The notes beneath the pieces were generated by a model. The model was not told the origin of the DNA and did no database searches. It saw only the letters and a program-made list of their open reading frames with translations. Positions 1 to 8,123 of a DNA stretch of 64,000 nucleotides are shown piece by piece. Each line of letters starts with the position of its first letter. The stretch's first letter is position 1. Position numbers and translations under genes: made by a program. The DNA comes from JAJFUG01 sp964473155 (lineage in GTDB: Bacteria > Gemmatimonadota > Glassbacteria > GWA2-58-10), in contig CAYYNT010000003.1 of the NCBI GenBank assembly GCA_964473155.1, positions 86,577 to 150,576 of the forward strand. The letters are read 5' to 3'.

Positions 1-529
1 GACAGAGTGTGCCAATCACGATCACTGTCAGGCGACGGCGGCGGGTGCGGTCTGCCTGTAATGCCTTGAGTCCCTCGAGAATCATCCGTCGAGAGGTCGG
101 CTCTTTTACAGCCGAGGCTGTGCTTTCAAGAGCCGCCGAGACAAGTTCATTTGAATAAAGCGTTCCGGATTGGAATGTGCATTGCAGGAATTCAAGAGCG
201 GATTCAAGTCCGTTTCTCAGGCCGGGGGCAACCAGATCGCAACGCCTGGCGACAGAGGAAAGTCTGCCGTATTTCTTCCAGGCGTTCCAGATGCCGCGCC
301 CGGCAATGGCAACGAAAACAGCAATAAGGGATACGATCAGTGCAAGCCGCCAGAGTCCGGGGAGCCAAAACAGGCTCTCCAGCATTCCAAACAGAAGCAA
401 TGCCGCCCCCGAAACACCTGCCAGGCGCAGCAGAATGGCGATCATCTCAGCGCGAACGAGGCCTGAGCGGATTTCTTTCAAAGCTTGGTTGATGATCTGC
501 GCGGAATATGTTTTGTCGGATTGAGCCAC
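1..529 (-). CDS. DUF4175-like membrane protein, N-terminal part (cut by window edge)
   Basis: An open frame starts at GTG 529 and runs off the left edge, so only about 176 residues are visible. Residues 30-80 form two hydrophobic stretches (likely transmembrane hairpin) followed by a basic stretch and a segment reading VARRCDLVAPGLRNGLESAL. This layout resembles the N-terminus of DUF4175-type proteins, which often sit beside DUF4159, MoxR and DUF58 genes. The start lies 7 bp after the stop of the DUF4159 gene, so the two are probably cotranscribed and the protein probably acts in the same envelope-associated complex. Function unknown. The family call is by layout and neighbour only. Confidence 0.55.
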   Translation of the reverse strand, partial: MAQSDKTYSAQIINQALKEIRSGLVRAEMIAILLRLAGVSGAALLLFGMLESLFWLPGLWRLALIVSLIAVFVAIAGRGIWNAWKKYGRLSSVARRCDLVAPGLRNGLESALEFLQCTFQSGTLYSNELVSAALESTASAVKEPTSRRMILEGLKALQADRTRRRRLTVIVIGTLC

Positions 530-535
530 AATCTC

Positions 536-1246
536 TCACTCACGGGTCAGGGCATAGAAAAAAATATTCACTCCCATCCTGAGAGCGCTTTCGCGAATCG
601 GTTCCGGATCCTTGTGCACTTGTGGATCTTCCCAACCGTCACCCAGGTCAGTATTCAGGCTGTAAAACACAACCAGACGGCCATCGACGAATATTCCGAG
701 ACCTTTTGGCGGTCCGCCGTCATGTTCGTGAACTTTGGGCAATCCATCCGGGAAATCAAAGACAGAATGATAAATTGGAAAATCAAATGGAATTTCCACA
801 AACTCTTTATCCGGAAACACCTTTTTCATCTCACGGCGGAAACCGGCATCCATCCCGTAATTGTCATCTGCATGCAGGAAACCGCCTTCGCTGAGATATT
901 TCCTCAACCGGATGGCTTCTTCTTCATCGAATATTATATTCCCGTGGCCGTTCAGGTACAGATAAGGGTGACGGAAAAGCTCCGGGCTTTTTAAACGCAC
1001 TTGAGCCTCTTGCTTGTCGACCTCCAATCCGGTATACTTTCTGATCGCGTCGAGCAGGTTGATCAGTGAAGAAGGGTTTGAGTACCAGTCTCCACCGCCC
1101 TCGTACATCACTCTCGCGATCGTCATCACCGCCGGGCTGGAGGATGAACGGCCAGGAGACTGTCCCTCAGCCGGCAGATAAAGCAGCAGTCCGGCGGAAA
1201 CGATCAATGCGGCGACAGTGTTTTTTATCTTCGTCTTTTTCATCAT
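536..1246 (-). CDS. DUF4159 domain protein, exported
   Basis: About 236 aa. I chose ATG 1246, giving a signal peptide (MMKKTKIKNTVAALIV, then a hydrophobic core to about residue 25). An in-frame extension to 1408 has no signal and would overlap the divergent gene. Visible DUF4159 hallmarks are FTIARVMYEGGGDW-like text (here TIARVMYEGGGDWYSNP), a YLNGHGNIIFDEEE segment, GGFLHADDNYGMD, and a C-terminal GVNIFFYALT. The family has a class I glutamine-amidotransferase-like fold but no known reaction. In other genomes it accompanies MoxR/DUF58/DUF4175 genes; here the DUF4175-like gene follows by 7 bp. Divergent from the gene at 1280, with only 33 bp between. Confidence 0.75.
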   Translation of the reverse strand: MMKKTKIKNTVAALIVSAGLLLYLPAEGQSPGRSSSSPAVMTIARVMYEGGGDWYSNPSSLINLLDAIRKYTGLEVDKQEAQVRLKSPELFRHPYLYLNGHGNIIFDEEEAIRLRKYLSEGGFLHADDNYGMDAGFRREMKKVFPDKEFVEIPFDFPIYHSVFDFPDGLPKVHEHDGGPPKGLGIFVDGRLVVFYSLNTDLGDGWEDPQVHKDPEPIRESALRMGVNIFFYALTRE

Positions 1247-1279
1247 TGTTCTGAAAAGTGCAGTAATCAACCGGGGTTT

Positions 1280-1759
1280 ATGGTCATGGATGCCGAGGTG
1301 CGCCGGAAAATCTATCTGGTCCTTTTTCTGTTTGCCGTCTATACGGCAGTCTGCTTCTGGGTTCCTTACAGCAAGCTCTGGGTGATGAAAGACCTGATGC
1401 AGACTCAATCCCGTATGTTTTTTGCCACCCAGTCAGTCGAACAGGTTCACAAATACTTGAGCGGCAAAGCGGCTGAACTCGAGCTGGATGTACGGCCCGA
1501 GGATATAAAGGTACAGACTATCAACGGGGAAATAATCTATATCGAATTAAGCTGGAAAGCTCCGGTCAATATACTTCTGTTCCGCACCAGTCTGGATTTC
1601 AGTCCCAGGATTTTCGGCCTGATCCGTGGTTTCGAAAACTTTTCAACCGGGAGCGAGTTGCCGGATAGCCTGGTTTCCGAACTGTCTGACAGCACTACCC
1701 GCTTCCTGAAAAACCGGAATGTGCTCGGGCGTTCTATTAAAAATTTCTTTTCCCGCTGA
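1280..1759 (+). CDS. Single-span membrane-anchored protein of unknown function
   Basis: 159 aa from ATG 1280. A second ATG at 1286 has the better spacing (9 nt) from GGGG and may be the true start. Residues 11-30 (KIYLVLFLFAVYTAVCF) form one transmembrane helix. The remainder looks like a small alpha/beta domain with a charged C-terminal tail (KNRNVLGRSIKNFFSR). I do not recognise a family; the layout (one N-terminal helix plus a soluble domain of about 100 aa) recalls small pilin-like or DUF4845-like membrane proteins, but I see no diagnostic motif. Convergent with the desaturase gene, with 82 bp between. Confidence 0.6.
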   Translation: MVMDAEVRRKIYLVLFLFAVYTAVCFWVPYSKLWVMKDLMQTQSRMFFATQSVEQVHKYLSGKAAELELDVRPEDIKVQTINGEIIYIELSWKAPVNILLFRTSLDFSPRIFGLIRGFENFSTGSELPDSLVSELSDSTTRFLKNRNVLGRSIKNFFSR

Positions 1760-1841
1760 TCTCCCCTGCCCTGATGATACACCACATTTTGATTTCTGTT
1801 TAAAATAGCTGTCCCGCTTTTATTGTTCAAGGAGCCCGCTT

Positions 1842-2807
1842 TCAGGCAAAATCCCAGTGAGTATGCGGCTGGCGATTAAGAACAAGATATCCGTACAGCA
1901 GGCGAAGGTAGTTAAACGGCTTCAGACCGTGCCGAAGGTACAGAGGCGTCAGTAGAGCCTGCAAGCGCGGGAGATTGTAAAACGGAACACCGGGGAAATA
2001 ATGATGTTCGAGGTGATAATTTGAATTCAGGTATAAAAAGTCCCAGAACCAGTGCCCTGCCATCCAGGTAGTCCAGCCCGCCGGATCATCGGGAGTTATG
2101 TTATAATGCTGCCCGACCCGGTTGAGGGCAAATACCAGCGGGAACACAAAATAGACCGGCAGTGCATATGCCCTGAACCAGATTCCGAGCGAGCCCCATA
2201 CGATAAGCGCAACCTGGAAAGCGAGATGACCGGATATCGAAACCAGACGCTCCCGCCTAATCTTCTTTCGCAGTTCCAATGGATAGCTCGCCGTCTCCTT
2301 TGCCGCTGCCCTGAAATAGATAATAAAGAGGGCCGGGCTGAAATAAAGCAGTTTAATCAGCCGGGAGTTCTTCCGGGGTGAAAGATGATGCCGTTTAGGA
2401 TCGAGGACCGGAGAACCGAGCTGAAGATGATGATCCAGATGCCAGCGGGTGAATTGAGAGCTTGAAATGCCACTCCAGAATGCGTAAAGATGACCAAGCA
2501 GCCGGTTGAACAGCGGATGGGGTCTGCTGAAAATCAGGTTGTGAAGCTGTTCATGAAGAAGAACCGTGAAATTGAAGACTGTGACTCCTGACAGGAAGGC
2601 CGCGAAAACTACTATCCAGCAGTTTTCATATCGTATGAGCGCCCAGGTGGAAAGTCCCAGAAATAGAAACTGACGGACAGTTACCATGAAGTGCCGCAAT
2701 GGCTGCTTGCGCTGCAGCCGGGCTGTTTCATCATGATCGATAGTCCGCTTCAGTTCCTCGCGCAGATCGCGTGAGGTCTCGGCCCAGAAGTATTTCGACT
2801 GATACAC
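1842..2807 (-). CDS. Membrane fatty acid desaturase
   Basis: 321 aa. Integral-membrane di-iron desaturase that introduces a double bond into fatty acyl chains of membrane lipids, using O2 and electrons. All three histidine boxes are visible: HEQLH (85-89), HLDHH (123-127) and HLEHH (265-269), plus GQHYN before the last. Hydrophobic stretches flank the boxes (about 45-82, 150-170, 190-225). The start is GTG 2807, with GAGG 9 nt upstream. No electron donor or lipid gene is adjacent. Substrate and position of desaturation cannot be told. The fold is shared with beta-carotene hydroxylases and alkane hydroxylases, but the box spacing fits acyl desaturases. Confidence 0.85.
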   Translation of the reverse strand: MYQSKYFWAETSRDLREELKRTIDHDETARLQRKQPLRHFMVTVRQFLFLGLSTWALIRYENCWIVVFAAFLSGVTVFNFTVLLHEQLHNLIFSRPHPLFNRLLGHLYAFWSGISSSQFTRWHLDHHLQLGSPVLDPKRHHLSPRKNSRLIKLLYFSPALFIIYFRAAAKETASYPLELRKKIRRERLVSISGHLAFQVALIVWGSLGIWFRAYALPVYFVFPLVFALNRVGQHYNITPDDPAGWTTWMAGHWFWDFLYLNSNYHLEHHYFPGVPFYNLPRLQALLTPLYLRHGLKPFNYLRLLYGYLVLNRQPHTHWDFA

Positions 2808-2884
2808 TCAAACCGTCCTCAATGACTACCTCGTCAATCCGTCGAACCGATCACCCATCCTGTAATCTGCACTTTTGTGTATTC

Positions 2885-2911
2885 AATATAATATCCAGCG
2901 TCTCTTGTCAA
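2885..2911 (-). promoter_or_regulatory. Candidate promoter of the desaturase gene
   Basis: On the minus strand a consensus -35 TTGACA (2906-2911) is followed, after a short 15-nt spacer, by TATATT (2885-2890). It lies 80 nt upstream of the GTG start and just downstream of the tmRNA terminator. The short spacer lowers confidence. Confidence 0.35.
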
Positions 2912-2932
2912 GCCGGACAAAGCCCTGTCCGC

Positions 2933-2979
2933 AAAAAAAATACGGCATTGCATCCCTTTTGAAAGGGGCGGCAATGCCG
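2933..2979 (-). terminator. Rho-independent terminator of ssrA
   Basis: Reading the minus strand, a 9-bp stem CGGCATTGC/GCAATGCCG (arms 2971-2979 and 2943-2951), with a further CCCTTT/AAAGGG stem inside, is followed two bases later by a run of eight T (2933-2940). It begins 5 nt beyond the tmRNA CCA end. Confidence 0.85.
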
Positions 2980-2983
2980 CAAA

Positions 2984-3338
2984 TGGTGGAGGCGGTGGGC
3001 ATCGAACCCACGTCCGAAGACAGGCCGGATATGACCACTACATGCTTAGCCGCCGTTCAGGTTGTCGTCCTCAAAAGACTACGTCGGCAAGTCTATCTCG
3101 GACCATCCGGTTAAGGTCTCGCCCGGAAGTCACCGGCATACAGCCAGGCCAGCCCGTTTTTGCGACGTCCGTCACCGCTCCACGGGCGGGGATCCTGTGA
3201 CGGACGTGGATGCCTTTATCAGGCAGCCAGGGCCAAGTTGTCGTTGGCAGTTGTGTTTTTTCCCGTTTTTTAACGGGGCACGGGGCCCCGGCATGCTGTC
3301 ATAACCTCCCTTGTCCCCGTCGAAACCATGTCGCCCCC
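2984..3338 (-). ncRNA. ssrA: Transfer-messenger RNA (tmRNA, SsrA)
   Basis: About 355 nt, one-piece tmRNA that rescues stalled ribosomes with SmpB. The 5' end GGGGGCGACATGGTTTCGAC and the 3' end, with its T-arm GGTTCGATGCC and encoded CCA (2984-2986), form the tRNA-like domain; the acceptor pairs GGGGGC with GCCTCC (one G-U pair). The mRNA-like part encodes a proteolysis tag ending ANDNLALAA then TGA (3219-3248), preceded by a GC-rich pseudoknot region (about 3265-3295). The resume codon is uncertain: GCC at 3246-3248 is the natural candidate, but one to three upstream codons could also be read. It has its own promoter and terminator. Confidence 0.97.
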
Positions 3339-3361
3339 GTTAGTCTCTTACGGTTATTTTG

Positions 3362-3390
3362 AACATATCCCCGCGCATTGACAATGTCAA
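3362..3390 (-). promoter_or_regulatory. Sigma70-type promoter of ssrA
   Basis: Minus strand: -35 TTGACA (3385-3390), 17-nt spacer, -10 TATGTT (3362-3367). The -10 lies 24 nt before the mature tmRNA 5' end, which leaves room for a short RNase P-processed leader. Confidence 0.65.
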
Positions 3391-3406
3391 GTCCGGTGAG
3401 TAATTT
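3378..3406 (+). promoter_or_regulatory. Possible cvpA promoter, back-to-back with the ssrA promoter
   Basis: Plus strand TTGACA (3378-3383), 17-nt spacer, weak TAATTT (3401-3406). Its -35 forms a 13-bp palindrome with the ssrA -35 (TTGACA-A-TGTCAA, 3378-3390), so one polymerase could hinder the other. The -10 is poor, so the call is tentative. Confidence 0.35.
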
Positions 3407-3453
3407 ATTCCTGCGTTTCAAACCCTGAGTACTGTTCGATAAGGAGTGTCTCC

Positions 3454-3942
3454 GTGACCGTGATCGACTTCATCGTTGTCCTGTTTCTCGGGTTCTGCCT
3501 TTTGCAGGGTTTCTGGAAAGGCGCGGTCCGGGAATCGATTTCCCTGCTGGCTGTCTGTCTTGGACTGATTACAGCATTCAATTTTTACGGCCTGGCCGGA
3601 GAAAAACTGACCTCAATGGCGCATATTCCTCTGCCCGCCGAAACTGTCGGATTTGTTGCGGTCTATCTGCTGGTCTGGCTGGCGGTGAAGCTCGCGGGCT
3701 GGTCATTCAGCCATGGCGAAAAAGAGAAGAAACCCTCCTCAGCCGGCCGCCTTGGCGGAGTCGCGCTGGGCCTGATACGCGGTGCAATCTTAGCTTCACT
3801 CGTTTTCATGTATGCCGAGATTAGTTTCCCGCATAATAAAATCACCGGCCCCAACTATCTCACTCCTTATCTTCTGCGCAGCGCCCATTTCTGCCTGGAA
3901 CATGCGCCGTTCATGCCTCCGCAATTGTTCAGAAAGTCATAA
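3454..3942 (+). CDS. CvpA family inner-membrane protein
   Basis: 162 aa from GTG 3454, preceded by AAGGAG with 7-nt spacing. CvpA-type N-terminus: IDFIVVLFLGFCLLQGFWKG, with four predicted helices (about 5-20, 28-45, 62-80, 105-125), and a characteristic GxxLGLxRGxI segment (GGVALGLIRGAILASL). Length is typical. The family was named for colicin V production but is now linked to envelope homeostasis and stress tolerance; the molecular role is not settled. Monocistronic: it is divergent from ssrA and convergent with the transglycosylase gene. Confidence 0.8.
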   Translation: MTVIDFIVVLFLGFCLLQGFWKGAVRESISLLAVCLGLITAFNFYGLAGEKLTSMAHIPLPAETVGFVAVYLLVWLAVKLAGWSFSHGEKEKKPSSAGRLGGVALGLIRGAILASLVFMYAEISFPHNKITGPNYLTPYLLRSAHFCLEHAPFMPPQLFRKS

Positions 3943-4027
3943 TCTGTTGTATAAGCGCCGCCCGAGTGTGTCAGTATTCATATGGAGCCCGCCCGTTCAT
4001 TCGCTTCAATCCGCTTGTAAACAAGAA

Positions 4028-4055
4028 CGCCTGCCCTTTTTACTGATGGCAGGCG
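4028..4055. terminator. Bidirectional terminator between cvpA and the transglycosylase
   Basis: Perfect 8-bp stem CGCCTGCC/GGCAGGCG (4028-4035 and 4048-4055) with a 12-nt loop, placed between two convergent genes. T-rich sequence follows on both sides (moderate on plus, TTCTTGTTT on minus). Confidence 0.6.
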
Positions 4056-4083
4056 CGATTTCTTTCCATCAACCTGATCTCCG

Positions 4084-4809
4084 TTACATGCTGCCGCCCA
4101 TGATTCTGGAAGCGTAGCCATTGGACGGATCAAGGCCCACGGAGAGAAGCGAATTAATCGTTCCGCGCCCGCGATTATATGCAAGCAGCGCCAGCCGAAG
4201 ATCTCCGCGGAAAAAATGCAGTTGATCCTTTAGATGCTTGATACCTATCCGGATGTTATAGGCAGGATCGAAAAGCTTTTCAACCGTGGCCCCCGGATCG
4301 ATTGTCAGAGCCGTCTCAGGACGCACCTGCATCAAACCGATCTCACCCACCTTGCCAACGGCCTTGGTGTTGAACTGGCTTTCCACGTTGATGACGTTGA
4401 ATATGAGACCGGGGTCCATGTTTTCATTCTCACTGATTGAGCAGATCAACCGCGCGAGATCCCAGTCTATGTTAAACCTTTCGGCAAAATGACTCGCGTT
4501 CCTGTTCGATTCTACCTGCACGGAACGGGCAAGCGCAACACGCCGCATGGCGCGGGCCTCGGCTATCAATGGAACCTCATTATCCGGGATTGTCCCGCCA
4601 AGATGTATTTTTATCTCGGTCGATGTTGAAACCGGCGACTGATACAACCAGTGTACCACTGATGCCGAAAGAGTGACAGCGACAATACCGAACAGAATGT
4701 TGGATGAACGTTTGAGCAGCCGCGTAAATCCGTTGCTTCGGAAACGCGCCCCCCTTAATCGAACCTTTGTCTTACGGTCTATCTCACTCCATATTCCAGC
4801 TTTCTGCAT
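4084..4809 (-). CDS. Lytic murein transglycosylase, SLT (GH23) domain
   Basis: 241 aa from ATG 4809, which has AAGGGG 9 nt upstream (a TTG at 4818 is the alternative). A basic N-terminus is followed by one transmembrane anchor (about 37-58) and a C-terminal SLT domain. The catalytic glutamate lies in NVINVESQFN (E143 from the ATG), followed by GEIGLMQVRPETA, the PAYNIRIGIKHL helix and ALLAYNRG. The enzyme cleaves peptidoglycan glycan strands to 1,6-anhydro-muropeptides in the periplasm. Compact size and anchoring resemble MltC/EmtA-type or SltF-like enzymes. Its long leader may regulate it. Confidence 0.88.
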   Translation of the reverse strand: MQKAGIWSEIDRKTKVRLRGARFRSNGFTRLLKRSSNILFGIVAVTLSASVVHWLYQSPVSTSTEIKIHLGGTIPDNEVPLIAEARAMRRVALARSVQVESNRNASHFAERFNIDWDLARLICSISENENMDPGLIFNVINVESQFNTKAVGKVGEIGLMQVRPETALTIDPGATVEKLFDPAYNIRIGIKHLKDQLHFFRGDLRLALLAYNRGRGTINSLLSVGLDPSNGYASRIMGGSM

Positions 4810-5064
4810 CTTTAACAACCCCTTTTGGACTTAGGCATATGATGCCTGTTACCAAGTTCCGGCGGCCTTTTTCAGCCGCCAATCCGCTCACATTCCCGAT
4901 TCCCTCTCCCCGGAGCAGCTTAATACGATCTATTATTAAAAGGATGACTTCTCCTTAAATAAAGCAATATCTCTGCCCTTGACGATAAAAGTTTAAAATA
5001 CTGTTTTTACGGACCCCAAAAACAGATACACCATATATAGACCAAACCCTTTTAAGGCCCACTA
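4810..5064 (-). promoter_or_regulatory. Long structured 5' leader of the lytic transglycosylase
   Basis: About 250 nt separate the candidate promoter from the start codon. On the minus strand the leader holds a GGCGGC/GCCGCC hairpin (4861-4866 and 4875-4880), an AGGCAT/ATGCCT hairpin (4833-4847) just ahead of the AAGGGG ribosome-binding site (4819-4824), and a G-rich stretch (about 4885-4920). No known riboswitch consensus is recognisable by eye. No gene was seen on either strand in 4810-5196. Confidence 0.4.
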
Positions 5065-5093
5065 AATATGGGGCGGTAAATGGATTTTGTCAA
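5065..5093 (-). promoter_or_regulatory. Candidate promoter of the lytic transglycosylase
   Basis: Minus strand -35 TTGACA (5088-5093), 17-nt spacer, -10 CATATT (5065-5070; four of six). Confidence 0.5.
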
Positions 5094-5196
5094 GATTTTT
5101 GTTTGGTTTAACCTTTTGTATTGGACAATTGCTCAATCCGGAGTTATTATCACGCAGATTCCATGCCACTTTAAACCTTGACTGGATGAGCGATTA

Positions 5197-5346
5197 ATGC
5201 GCAACGAAAGACTTGACGATTTTTCCTTCTATGCCGGTGAGGCTTTCAACTGGTTTCTTAACGCAGCCATTTTCGCGCTGCTCTATCTTATCGCCTCAAA
5301 AGTGCTAATAAACATTTCCTCGCTTCTTAACCTGATTTCGCTCTGA
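5197..5346 (+). CDS. Possible 49-aa small membrane protein
   Basis: ATG 5197 to TGA 5346. The product starts MRNERLDDFSFYAGEAFNW and then has one hydrophobic segment (about residues 21-40, FLNAAIFALLYLIASKVLI). Only a weak GGATGAG precedes the start, 7 nt upstream. The amphipathic N-terminus plus single helix looks protein-like, and the region has no competing gene, but the frame is short enough to be chance. Function unknown. Confidence 0.35.
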   Translation: MRNERLDDFSFYAGEAFNWFLNAAIFALLYLIASKVLINISSLLNLISL

Positions 5347-5361
5347 GCCTGTCTGACTTTT

Positions 5362-7689
5362 TTACTTCGTAATTAGGAATGTCGCGTCTTTTGCCACCTG
5401 CCTGCCGGCCACAGTGTCCGACACTGTCACCATTACATTGTACCTTCCAGGAGGATAGCTCGCAGCATCTATCGACAAATAGATTGGATCGATATTGCCG
5501 GGGCGTTCCCAGTCACGTTCAAACGTTGAAACCACCTTGCCCGTCTCATCTTTGACGCCGATCAGTCGACCCAGAGTGCGGATGATCTTCTGTGCAGCAC
5601 TCAACTCCCCCGCCGTAGAGCTTACCGTATATTCAACACGGATATGCTTGCCGCCCGCAGAATCGGGTTTGACATTATACAACTCATAGTAGATGAAAAC
5701 AGGCTGATCTTTCTTGAACGACGAGGACGGCATCGGCATTATCCGATGCCCTCGTATATTGAATTTCCCTGGAGTCTTGTCTTCGACCACATCCGCCGCA
5801 AGAAGCAGATCGCTAACGTACAGGCTGTCCGGAGAGCGGAACGAAGGGACCGAATAATTGCTTTTATATATCTGCATCAGATTGCTCTTGACCTGCTTCA
5901 TCCTGACAACCAGGTGATAATTCCCGGGTTTAAGCTGCATCCCGATCAGGTCCGGGATCATCTGGTCTTTTGAAGACACGAAGTTGTTGAGACGGTATGT
6001 TTTAGACTGTTTCGCCCTGGTCACCTCATTCCACCAGCTGTCATATACCACTATCTCCAGATCGACTGGAATATCTACTGCCCCGAACGGATCCGGCACC
6101 TTGATCTGGTCCGTCGGGAGGGCAAAGAACACTCCCATGGCGCTAAGGGTGTCCTGACCTTTGAGCGAAACCGGGTAGTAGTAAAAATTCATGGGATCTT
6201 CCTCGGGCTTGTACTCGAATGTCTCAGTAACTTCTCCCTCGGTGAACCCCCGCTCTGTAAGCATCTCCTCTTCCGCGAAAAGGTCCATCAGGCTGCCGTG
6301 ACGGGCCTGTTCGATGTTGCCCTGAAAATTGCTGAGCTCGTTGGCCAACTGGTCATATTTGGGATGTATCTCTCCACGTGAGCGGAACAGGGCCACTATA
6401 TTGCTTCCGCCCATGTTGATTTCTGTCTGAATGTCTGGTACGAGCGCCTCCTCCAGGCGGTAGACCATACGGTAGACGTTGTTCCGAGCAACAAAATTGT
6501 AAAGAAGCGGCTGGGAGCGGTTCTTACTGTAAAGCCAGGTCTCGTTGTCACGGATAGCCCAGTTGCCGTTAAGGCTTATTTTCTGGTCCGGCTCGCCGTG
6601 TTTGATATACACTCGGCCGCGCTCGTCATACCCTGGTTTAAGGGGGCTGTAAAACTTCTTCTTCACTTCCTCAATCCGGCGGTAATGTTCCACCAGCCGC
6701 TCATTTGTCATGGTAGTTACAGTTGGGTCCTTGCGGTTCCAGAATGAGATAAGAAACAGCCCTTTATGCCCGGAAGGAGTCAGCTTGAACTCCCGTCTCT
6801 CGTCACTGGTGGTGATGTCTCGGATATCCTCCAGAGCTTCCTCGGCCAGTTGATCATCCATTTCTCGCGCGGCGCTGAAATAGGCCTCGCAGGCCAGCTC
6901 ATTTTCTTCAAGATGCAACAGTTCCTTCGACATCAGAAAACGCTGACGGGCAGTAAGGCTGTCCAATCCGGCTTTTTCGATGCGGTAAAAAATATCTTTG
7001 GCCAGGTCTTTATCGCCGGAGTTGGTATAAATACGGGCAAGCTGGAACAGGAATTCCGGCTTGTCGTTGTGTAATTCGGACATTTCGTTCAGGAACAGTA
7101 TCCCGCGTTCGTGGAACTTATCATCGATATAAGCGTCACACAGAGTGTTCAATGTTTTAATATCATTGATGTCTTCGCGCACAAGCTGCTCGAGCGAATC
7201 CCAGAACAAGGCGTCATCACCGCCTTTTTTCTTGAACCTGTCGCTCACCATGGCGCGCCAGTATCTTACTCTGCGGCTCTCTCCATCAATCGCACCAAGG
7301 TTTTTAAGACATTCCTGCGCTTCTTTCTCCTTGTTGCGGATCAAGCTTACCTCAACCAGCCCCTCCCATGCATCCGGAAGATGCTTGTTCATTTCGAGTG
7401 CTTTGCGGAAGGTCTTTTCCGCATCCTTATCGTCCTTCCGGTACAACTGTGATCGACCCAGATCGACAAGTATCTCGGGGGTCGGCTTGTTGTCTTTAAG
7501 ATATTTGGATATGGCGTCTCCCGCTTCCTCCCAGCCGCTGTTCTGCACCGCCATGCGGGCATACTCCAGCAGCGCCTGCCCGCTCAAGGTGTCCACCGGA
7601 GCGCTCTGCGCCAGGAGCATACCGGACGGAGAAAGGAGGCAGATGATTAATAAAGCCGTGATAGCCGAGCCAGTATTATATCTTGACAT
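5362..7689 (-). CDS. GWxTD-domain protein with N-terminal TPR-like repeats, exported
   Basis: 775 aa from ATG 7689 (GGGG 5 nt upstream). Signal peptide about 1-28 (ITALLIICLLSPSGMLLAQS). Residues about 35-300 are TPR-like helical repeats (for example LVDLGRSQLYRKDDKDAEKT). A GWxTD domain follows at about 315-440: FWNRKDPT, a TMTNERLVEHYRRIE helix, then PGYDERGRVYIKHGEPD. The hallmark GWxTD is GYDER here. The last 300 residues are beta-rich, with repeated YxVxMTVSD-type strands. GWxTD proteins occur in Acidobacteria, Gemmatimonadota and FCB candidate phyla; their role is unknown but probably envelope-associated. Monocistronic, convergent with the small frame at 5197. Confidence 0.82.
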   Translation of the reverse strand: MSRYNTGSAITALLIICLLSPSGMLLAQSAPVDTLSGQALLEYARMAVQNSGWEEAGDAISKYLKDNKPTPEILVDLGRSQLYRKDDKDAEKTFRKALEMNKHLPDAWEGLVEVSLIRNKEKEAQECLKNLGAIDGESRRVRYWRAMVSDRFKKKGGDDALFWDSLEQLVREDINDIKTLNTLCDAYIDDKFHERGILFLNEMSELHNDKPEFLFQLARIYTNSGDKDLAKDIFYRIEKAGLDSLTARQRFLMSKELLHLEENELACEAYFSAAREMDDQLAEEALEDIRDITTSDERREFKLTPSGHKGLFLISFWNRKDPTVTTMTNERLVEHYRRIEEVKKKFYSPLKPGYDERGRVYIKHGEPDQKISLNGNWAIRDNETWLYSKNRSQPLLYNFVARNNVYRMVYRLEEALVPDIQTEINMGGSNIVALFRSRGEIHPKYDQLANELSNFQGNIEQARHGSLMDLFAEEEMLTERGFTEGEVTETFEYKPEEDPMNFYYYPVSLKGQDTLSAMGVFFALPTDQIKVPDPFGAVDIPVDLEIVVYDSWWNEVTRAKQSKTYRLNNFVSSKDQMIPDLIGMQLKPGNYHLVVRMKQVKSNLMQIYKSNYSVPSFRSPDSLYVSDLLLAADVVEDKTPGKFNIRGHRIMPMPSSSFKKDQPVFIYYELYNVKPDSAGGKHIRVEYTVSSTAGELSAAQKIIRTLGRLIGVKDETGKVVSTFERDWERPGNIDPIYLSIDAASYPPGRYNVMVTVSDTVAGRQVAKDATFLITK

Positions 7690-8123
7690 CAAAGCCCCAC
7701 GCTCAAGCAGCAGTTGTCTTGAAACAACTCTTAAATTTTACACCAGAGAGCCGAATGTGTTCAGATTCCAAATTGCAACCGCCATTCTAAATTATAACTT
7801 TAAAACAACGCCACAATTGGTTCATTTTAAACAAGTAACGATGTTCAAAGCCTGGCAATTGAATGGATGAAAACAGAATTGGAACCCGAGCGATGGTAAA
7901 ATCGGCGACTGCGCACTCGACAGTTCAGTATTATCCAACTATCGAAATACGGCCCTGTAAAGGTCAGTAAAAAAACGCGTCAGAATGCTGCCAACGGCCA
8001 TGCCTGAAACATGATTTACTCGACAGGGCTTGAGGGATGGAGTACAAAAATAAAGCTCCGTCCCGGCGCTGTCAAGCTATTCCTGACTTAACAGCCCGGT
8101 ACGGAGCTATAACTAAAGTCTTA
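7690..8123. other. Intergenic region without a gene
   Basis: 434 bp between two minus-strand genes. The low end is the leader of the GWxTD gene, with a perfect TATAAT on the minus strand (7791-7796) but no convincing -35. The high end holds the terminator at 8045-8108. The middle (about 7800-8040) shows no coding potential or repeat. Confidence 0.6.
8045..8108 (-). terminator. Terminator of the era-porUV operon
   Basis: Minus strand: AGCTCCGT (8101-8108) pairs with ACGGAGCT (8054-8061), with an inner CTGT/ACAG stem, followed directly by TTATTTTTG. It lies 15 nt past the stop of the last gene. Confidence 0.8.

Noticed and set aside
177..524. 115-aa plus-strand frame at the left edge
   Set aside because: Antisense to the DUF4175-like frame, which has a transmembrane pattern and operon context.
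2875..3304. Two open frames over the tmRNA
   Set aside because: They lie across the ssrA structure and terminator and have no protein-like features.
4819..4920. Known riboswitch (cobalamin, c-di-GMP-I, ydaO) before the transglycosylase
   Set aside because: Some GGGAA and hairpin text recalls these classes, but the conserved cores are missing.
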